DNA from: Bradyrhizobium sp. WSM1417 | GTDB lineage: Bacteria > Pseudomonadota > Alphaproteobacteria > Rhizobiales > Xanthobacteraceae | DNA length: 64,000 bases | Direction: 5' to 3' | NCBI RefSeq assembly: GCF_000515415.1 | Contig: NZ_KI911783.1 | Location: forward strand, 6,869,831-6,933,830 | Part shown: positions 59,201 to 64,000 of the stretch, piece by piece | How positions within the stretch are numbered: position 1 is the stretch's first letter | How the letters are laid out: every line of letters begins with the position of its first letter | The notes under the pieces: generated by a model | Told to the model about the DNA's origin: nothing | What the model saw: the letters and a program-made list of their open reading frames with translations, nothing else | The model's database searches: none | Position numbers and translations under genes: made by a program

Positions 59201-61477
59201 CTACTCCCCGTCCCTCAAACGCCGGTACAGCGCGCCCAAAATGTTGGAGTAATCGTCGGTCCAGACCCGCACCCTGTCGTCGGCTTCGGTCTGCTCCCAT
59301 GCTTTCGACGATGCGAGCCTGCCGACGTCGGCATCCTCGCGGGCGGAGATGACGACGTCGGTCGAGAAAATGTAGTCACCATCGCGCCCCGAATCCTCGT
59401 TGTAGACCCAGCTCTTGAGATCGTTGGCATCGGCGATGCCGACCACGACGGTCTCGAGATCGAGGTGGCGGTTGGAGACGTGCATCACCACGGCGCCGTG
59501 CGGAGCGAGCTTGTCCTTGTAGATCTTCATCGCCTCCTCGGTCGCAAGATGGATCGGGATCGCATCCGACGAATAGGCATCGACGATGATGAGATCATAA
59601 GCGCCATCCGGCTCCTTCGCGAAGGTGAGGCGGGCATCGCCGATCACCGGCTTCAGACCCGGCATACAGCTCGAGATGTAGCGGAAATTCTTCGGATCGC
59701 TTGCCGCGTCGACCATGGACTGATCGATCTCGAAGAATGTCCAGCTCTCGTTTGGCTCGGCGGCGCAGGCGAGCGTGCCCGATCCGACGCCGATCGCCGC
59801 GACCTTCAGCGGCGCGCCCTTGCGCTCGCGCATCGCGGTGACGGCCTGACCGATGCCGCCGTCCTTGTGATAGTAGGTGATCGGCTCGGGCCGGCCGGTG
59901 ACCGGCGTGCCGTCATTGTTGAGGAAGCGCTCGGCGCCGTGGATCGTGGTGCCGTGCATCAGCACGTGGAAATAGCCGCCGGGCGTCACCACGATCTTGT
60001 GCACGCCGAAGAAGCTGCGCACCGTGGTGACGCGGCCTTCGTCCGCGGGATAAACCCGGATCAACGCCAGCGCGAGCGCGACGGTGGCGAATATCTTCCA
60101 GCGGCCGGCGTTGACCGTCAGCGCCAGCAGCGCGGCGAGCACGCCGACGCCGCCGGCCGTCCAGACGCGGTGATCCTCGAACCATGTCGATAGCCCGCCC
60201 GTCGTGGTGGACGGCCCAATGAGGACGACGGCGAGCGCGGCAAGCGCCAGCCAGTACCATTTGACGATGCCCGCCAGCCGCTCGTTCGCGGGTGGCCGGC
60301 ACAGCGCGGCAAGCGCGACCAGGATCGGATATTCCGCGATCCAGGAGAATGTGAACGGCGCGACGAGCCCCGCGAAGAGGCCGCCGACCATGCCGCCGAA
60401 CGACAGCGCGACATAGAATCCGGTGAGATATTTGGCGGCCGGCCGGGTCCGCGCCAATTCGCCGTGGCAGGCCATTGCGATGACGAAGAAGCACAATTGA
60501 TGCCCGCCGAGCGTCAGCAGCAGGTTCTGTTCGCCCCCGAAGGCCAGCAGGAAGACGACGCCCGCGATCGCGACCGGCTGCAGCATCAGCATCCATTTGT
60601 GCGGCAGCAGCGGCCGCGACTGGAACACCACCACCCAGGTCAAGAGGTACAGCGACAGCGGCAGCACCCACAGCAACGGCGCCGCCGCAACGTCGGTCGA
60701 GATGTGCGCGGTGACGGCGATGAGCAGCCCGGACGGCACTCCGGCGAGGAATATCCAACGCAGCCGCGTCATGAAACCGGGCGCCGGCGCATTCAAATCC
60801 TCAGTTCGTGCATCGACCAAGGCAAGCTTCGGCGAGCGCAACAGCAGCACGCCACATGCGGCGATCAGGAGGATCAGAATGCCGTAACCGCCGGTCCAGA
60901 GCCGGTTCTGTGTGTGCAGCGTGAACATCGGCTCCAGCAGGAACGGATAGGACAGCAGGGCGAGGAAGCTGCCGATGTTGGAGGACGCATAGAGGAAATA
61001 GGGATCATGTCCGGCAGGATGCCCGGTGCGGACGAACCAGGCCTGGAGCAACGGATTGTTGGCGGCGAGCGCGAAGAACGGCAGCCCGATCGAGATCACG
61101 AACAGGCCGAGCAGCCAGATCGCGTAGCCCGAAGCGGGCGGATCGCCATAGGCCGAGGCGATGCCGAGCGGCAGCGTGACGAAGGCCGCGATCAGCAACA
61201 GGAGATGCACCACCACCGGAACGATGCGGTTCCTCACCTGCATCAACATATGCGCATAGGCGTAGCCCGCCAGCAGCAGCGACTGGAAGAACACCATCGC
61301 CACCGACCACACCGCCGGCGAGCCGCCGAGCCGCGGCAGGACCATCTTCGTGAACAGCGGCTGCACCGAGAACAGCAACAGCGCGCTGACGAAGATCGCG
61401 GCGGTGTAGACCGTCAGCAGCAGCCGGTTGCGTGACGAGGACGGCTGCTCCGTGGCGGGTTGCACGATCGAATCCAT
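59201..61477 (-). CDS. Fused MFS / spermidine synthase-like protein
   Basis: The gene encodes 758 residues. The first 490 residues are about 12-14 membrane helices (for example FVSALLLFSVQPLFTKMVLPRLGGSPAVWSVAMVFFQ). The C-terminal domain is a spermidine synthase-like methyltransferase fold with AIGVGSGTLAC, FEIDQSM, VIGDARL and IIVDAYSSDAIPIHL. This fusion is known in many bacteria. The aminopropyl-transfer activity is unproven, and the membrane part may export the product. GGAG precedes the ATG at 61477. It is convergent with the GDPD gene and divergent from a PYROXD2-like gene. Confidence 0.88.
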   Translation of the reverse strand: MDSIVQPATEQPSSSRNRLLLTVYTAAIFVSALLLFSVQPLFTKMVLPRLGGSPAVWSVAMVFFQSLLLAGYAYAHMLMQVRNRIVPVVVHLLLLIAAFVTLPLGIASAYGDPPASGYAIWLLGLFVISIGLPFFALAANNPLLQAWFVRTGHPAGHDPYFLYASSNIGSFLALLSYPFLLEPMFTLHTQNRLWTGGYGILILLIAACGVLLLRSPKLALVDARTEDLNAPAPGFMTRLRWIFLAGVPSGLLIAVTAHISTDVAAAPLLWVLPLSLYLLTWVVVFQSRPLLPHKWMLMLQPVAIAGVVFLLAFGGEQNLLLTLGGHQLCFFVIAMACHGELARTRPAAKYLTGFYVALSFGGMVGGLFAGLVAPFTFSWIAEYPILVALAALCRPPANERLAGIVKWYWLALAALAVVLIGPSTTTGGLSTWFEDHRVWTAGGVGVLAALLALTVNAGRWKIFATVALALALIRVYPADEGRVTTVRSFFGVHKIVVTPGGYFHVLMHGTTIHGAERFLNNDGTPVTGRPEPITYYHKDGGIGQAVTAMRERKGAPLKVAAIGVGSGTLACAAEPNESWTFFEIDQSMVDAASDPKNFRYISSCMPGLKPVIGDARLTFAKEPDGAYDLIIVDAYSSDAIPIHLATEEAMKIYKDKLAPHGAVVMHVSNRHLDLETVVVGIADANDLKSWVYNEDSGRDGDYIFSTDVVISAREDADVGRLASSKAWEQTEADDRVRVWTDDYSNILGALYRRLRDGE

Positions 61478-61627
61478 GGAAGCTCCGGCATAACCCCGGC
61501 GGGCGCCGGGCGCGCGCAATGGAGCACAAGGCGCCTGAACGGGCAATAAAGGGTCTCGTGATGTTGCAGCGGGGAATGCTTCATATACAGATGTCATTCC
61601 GAACCGGGTCGCTCAGACCGTCCCGGA

Positions 61628-63265
61628 ATGAGCGTGGAACAGCTTGCACCCTTCATGATCGAAACCGACGTCATCATCATCGGCGCTGGCCATAACGGCC
61701 TCACCTGCGCGGCCTATCTCGCGATGGCCGGCTTGCGCGTGCGCGTGGTCGAGCGCCGCAAGGTGGTCGGCGGGGCCGCGGTCACGGAGGAGTTTCATCC
61801 GGGCTTCCGCAATTCGGTCGCGGCCTACACCGTGAGCCTGCTCAATCCGCAGGTGGTCCGCGACTTGAAGCTGGCCGAACAGGGCCTGCGCATCGTCGAA
61901 CGGCGCGCGCAGAACTTTCTGCCCGCCCCCGACGGCAGCTATCTGCTCACCGGCGAGGGGCGGACGCAGGCGTCCGTCGCACGGCTGAGCGCGCATGACG
62001 CAAACGCGCTCGACGGCTTTTCGCGCGAGCTGGAAGATATCGCCGACGTGCTCCGGCAATTCGTGCTGCGCGCGCCGCCAAATCTGCTCGATGGTTTCGG
62101 CACGGCCTCGATCCGCGAAGCCGTGAACGCAATCCAGAGCGCCAACATCCTGCGTGGGCTGTCGCTGGAGCAGAGCCGCAGCCTGCTCGATCTCTTCACC
62201 CGCTCGGCCGGCGAGATGCTGGACGAACGTTTCGAGCATGATCTGGTCAAGGCGCTGTTCGGCTTCGATGCCATCGTCGGCAATTATGCCAGCCCCTACG
62301 CCGCGGGCTCGGCCTATGTGATGCTGCATCACGCCTTCGGCGAGGTGAACGGCAAGAAGGGCGTCTGGGGTCACGCCATCGGCGGCATGGGCGCGATCAC
62401 GCAAGCCATGGCCCGCGCCGCACGCGACCGCGGCGTTGTGATCGACACCGATGCGGGCGTGCGCGAAGTCGTCGTCGAGCGCGACCGCGCGGTCGGCGTG
62501 GCCTTGGAGAACGGCACGACGATCCGCGCGAAATATGTCGCAGCCAGCGTCAATCCGAAGCTGCTCTATACGCGGCTGGTCGCCGCCGATGCGCTTCCCC
62601 AACCCTTCCTCGACCGCATCCGGCACTGGAAGAACGGCTCCGGCACCTTCCGCATGAACGTGGCACTGGACCGCCTGCCCTCCTTCACGGCGCTGCCAGG
62701 CGACGGCGATCATCTCACCTCGGGCATCATCCTGGCCCCTGATCTCGGCTACATGGACCGTGCCTTTCTCGATGCCCGCGCGCACGGCTGGAGCCGGGAG
62801 CCCGTCGTGGAAATGCTGATCCCCTCGACGCTCGACGATACGCTCGCGCCCGCAGGACAACATGTCGCGAGCCTGTTCTGCCAGCACGTCGCGCCGGAGC
62901 TTCCCGATGGAAAGTCGTGGGACGACCATCGCGACGAGGTCGCCGACCTCATGATCGCGACGGTGGACAAGTACGCGCCGGGTTTTGCGACAAGCGTGCT
63001 CGGCCGCCAGATCCTGTCACCGCTCGACCTTGAACGGCAGTTCGGCCTGTTGGGGGGCGACATCTTCCACGGCGCGCTGACGCTGAACCAGCTGTTCTCG
63101 GCGCGGCCGATGCTGGGCCATGCCGATTATCGCGGACCCGTGAAGGGCCTCTATCACTGCGGCTCGGGCGCCCACCCCGGCGGCGGCGTCACCGGCGCCC
63201 CCGGCCACAACGCCGCGCGGGCGATCCTGAGGGATCATCGCTCGCTGTTCGGAAGCCGTGGATAA
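61628..63265 (+). CDS. FAD-dependent oxidoreductase, phytoene desaturase / PYROXD2-like
   Basis: The gene encodes 545 residues. The FAD-binding motif DVIIIGAGHNGLTCAAYLAMAGLRVRVVERR is at the N-terminus. The end, GLYHCGSGAHPGGGVTGAPGHNAARAIL, is typical of the PYROXD2 branch of phytoene-dehydrogenase-like proteins. It is a cytoplasmic or membrane-linked flavoprotein. The substrate of this branch is not known, and a carotenoid role is unlikely since no other carotenoid gene is nearby. The start could also be the ATG at 61655, immediately before the FAD motif. The stop codon lies within a DnaA-box-like sequence. Confidence 0.87.
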   Translation: MSVEQLAPFMIETDVIIIGAGHNGLTCAAYLAMAGLRVRVVERRKVVGGAAVTEEFHPGFRNSVAAYTVSLLNPQVVRDLKLAEQGLRIVERRAQNFLPAPDGSYLLTGEGRTQASVARLSAHDANALDGFSRELEDIADVLRQFVLRAPPNLLDGFGTASIREAVNAIQSANILRGLSLEQSRSLLDLFTRSAGEMLDERFEHDLVKALFGFDAIVGNYASPYAAGSAYVMLHHAFGEVNGKKGVWGHAIGGMGAITQAMARAARDRGVVIDTDAGVREVVVERDRAVGVALENGTTIRAKYVAASVNPKLLYTRLVAADALPQPFLDRIRHWKNGSGTFRMNVALDRLPSFTALPGDGDHLTSGIILAPDLGYMDRAFLDARAHGWSREPVVEMLIPSTLDDTLAPAGQHVASLFCQHVAPELPDGKSWDDHRDEVADLMIATVDKYAPGFATSVLGRQILSPLDLERQFGLLGGDIFHGALTLNQLFSARPMLGHADYRGPVKGLYHCGSGAHPGGGVTGAPGHNAARAILRDHRSLFGSRG

Positions 63266-63312
63266 CCCTGTGGATGGGCTGTGGACAAGGCTGTTGGCAG
63301 AGCTGTGGAAGA
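63257..63312. promoter_or_regulatory. Cluster of DnaA-box-like sequences
   Basis: Four sites related to TGTGGATAA are found in one orientation: CGTGGATAA (63257), TGTGGATGG (63269), TGTGGACAA (63280) and TGTGGAAGA (63304). Two have eight of nine matches and two have seven. The first three are 11-12 bp apart, close to one helical turn. The first overlaps the stop codon of the oxidoreductase gene. The function is unproven; chance in GC-rich DNA cannot be excluded. Confidence 0.4.
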
Positions 63313-63541
63313 GCGGTGGGTTACGCCCCTCCAAGCTTGGTACAAATTGGTGGAAAATGCGGGGATGAGCGGCGGGCTAATGCGTGGACACAGCCCGGAA
63401 AAACCAGCGGACAGCCTGTGGGCATTCTGTGAAAACCTGTCCCCAAAACGACTTCGCCCGCCAGGGGCAATTCCCCCGACGGGCGCTGGTCGAAAGCAGT
63501 CGTGTGGAGAATTGGCCCCGCCGGGAAATGGAAAGCGGAAA

Positions 63542-63706
63542 TTACTTCAAGGAGCTGCTAATCGAAGTGAACTTCTCGTTCATGGTGGTGCCCAGGCCGT
63601 TCACCACGGTGATGATCGCCAGCGCGATGCCGGCTGCGATCAGGCCATACTCGATTGCGGTTGCACCTGAATCGTCGGTCCAGAACTTCAAAATCATGCG
63701 CTTCAA
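63542..63706 (-). CDS. Flp/Fap family type IVb pilin
   Basis: This 54-residue pilin is encoded on the minus strand. It reads KRMILKFWTDDSGATAIEYG, then LIAAGIALAIITVVNGLGTT, then MNEKFTSISSSLK. The GATAIEYGLIAAGI block is the hallmark of Flp pilins, which are cleaved after Gly and assembled by tad secretion genes. The TTG at 63706 is chosen because AGGAGG lies six bases upstream; an ATG at 63697 is 15 bases away. No tad/cpa genes are in the window, so it is an isolated pilin gene that would use machinery encoded elsewhere. Confidence 0.88.
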   Translation of the reverse strand: MKRMILKFWTDDSGATAIEYGLIAAGIALAIITVVNGLGTTMNEKFTSISSSLK

Positions 63707-63861
63707 GTCTCGCCTCCTATTCTATTTCAAGCTGTGTGGGTTGCCCAACACCCGGAAATGTACGGAATACAACCTGCGGTCGGGTTAATCCCTTAAATGC
63801 AAGTTATGCAAAATATTGGAAACAAAAGTTCCAAAAATTGAACCGGACGGAACCCTGAGAT

Positions 63862-64000
63862 ATGCAGCCCTCCACCCATCGCGCCAGTTTTTCGATCGGC
63901 AGCGAGACCGCCGCCAAGCGCATTGTCGACGTCCTCACTGAAATGTTCTTCGAGGACGATGCGGCGGTCGCCGCGTTCGAGCAACCGAACGGACAGTGGG
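63862..64000 (+). CDS. prmA: Ribosomal protein L11 methyltransferase (5' part only)
   Basis: The frame opens at the ATG at 63862 and runs off the right edge: MQPSTHRASFSIGSETAAKR, IVDVLTEMFFEDDAAVAAFE, QPNGQW. This matches the N-terminus of alphaproteobacterial PrmA proteins as I remember them. PrmA trimethylates ribosomal protein L11 in the cytoplasm using S-adenosylmethionine. The catalytic domain lies outside the window, so the call rests on the N-terminal 46 residues. It is divergent from the Flp pilin gene. Confidence 0.75.
   Translation, partial: MQPSTHRASFSIGSETAAKRIVDVLTEMFFEDDAAVAAFEQPNGQW

Noticed and set aside
63257..63312. Chromosomal replication origin
   Set aside because: No dnaA, dnaN, hemE or AT-rich unwinding region is seen nearby. 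Only the box cluster is retained, as a low-confidence regulatory feature.

Overview
The window is a high-GC alphaproteobacterial chromosome segment, most consistent with Bradyrhizobium or a close relative. The evidence is the style of the predicted proteins, several families of Rhizobiales-type intergenic palindromes, a ROSE-type RNA thermometer in front of a small heat shock gene, and an L11 methyltransferase start at the right edge. I recognised no rRNA, tRNA, CRISPR array, transposase or phage gene. Most of it reads as ordinary chromosome with a large catabolic and envelope gene content.

Layout. 1-8.8 kb: 3' part of an AsmA-like gene, a cytochrome P450 divergent from a TetR regulator around a perfect operator, three small secreted Gly/Ser-rich proteins closed by a strong terminator, a MarR regulator divergent from an Asp-nucleophile alpha/beta hydrolase with two matching operators, and a PEP mutase/isocitrate lyase family enzyme. 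8.9-17 kb: two large GGDEF-EAL proteins (PAS-PAS-GAF and CHASE sensors) flanking an MFS transporter, then an orphan periplasmic binding protein. 17-21 kb: a TRAP transporter operon ending in a 2-hydroxyacid dehydrogenase. 21-31.8 kb: a caspase-like protein, a SulP transporter, an FAD-linked oxidase, a thioesterase, UvrD helicase carrying an in-frame palindromic insertion, an orphan HicB, and a Cys-rich/OmpA pair.

32-39 kb: a Mpo1-like protein, an epimerase and an isoprenylcysteine-methyltransferase-like protein on one strand; a sorbosone-dehydrogenase-like protein; aspartate dehydrogenase; and a LysR regulator divergent from a tartrate dehydrogenase-like gene around a canonical LysR box. 39-41 kb: Hsp20 with its thermometer and three small genes. 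41-49 kb: two paralogous secreted hydrolases, a CGNR regulator divergent from a second Asp-nucleophile hydrolase, a MarR regulator divergent from a binding protein plus CYP199A-like P450 (probable aromatic acid use), and a zinc metallopeptidase. 49-51 kb: a two-gene ABC-2 exporter.

52.6-58 kb is the most interesting region. An acyl carrier protein and a fatty acyl-AMP ligase converge on an SGNH-like membrane protein, an MBOAT O-acyltransferase and an acyl desaturase. The four activities ligase, carrier, MBOAT and SGNH mirror the logic of the Dlt D-alanylation system, but with a fatty-acid-specific ligase and a dedicated desaturase. I propose an envelope fatty-acylation pathway; this is inference. 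The window closes with a glycerophosphodiesterase, a fused MFS/spermidine synthase, a PYROXD2-like oxidoreductase, a phased cluster of DnaA-box-like sites, a Flp pilin and the start of prmA.
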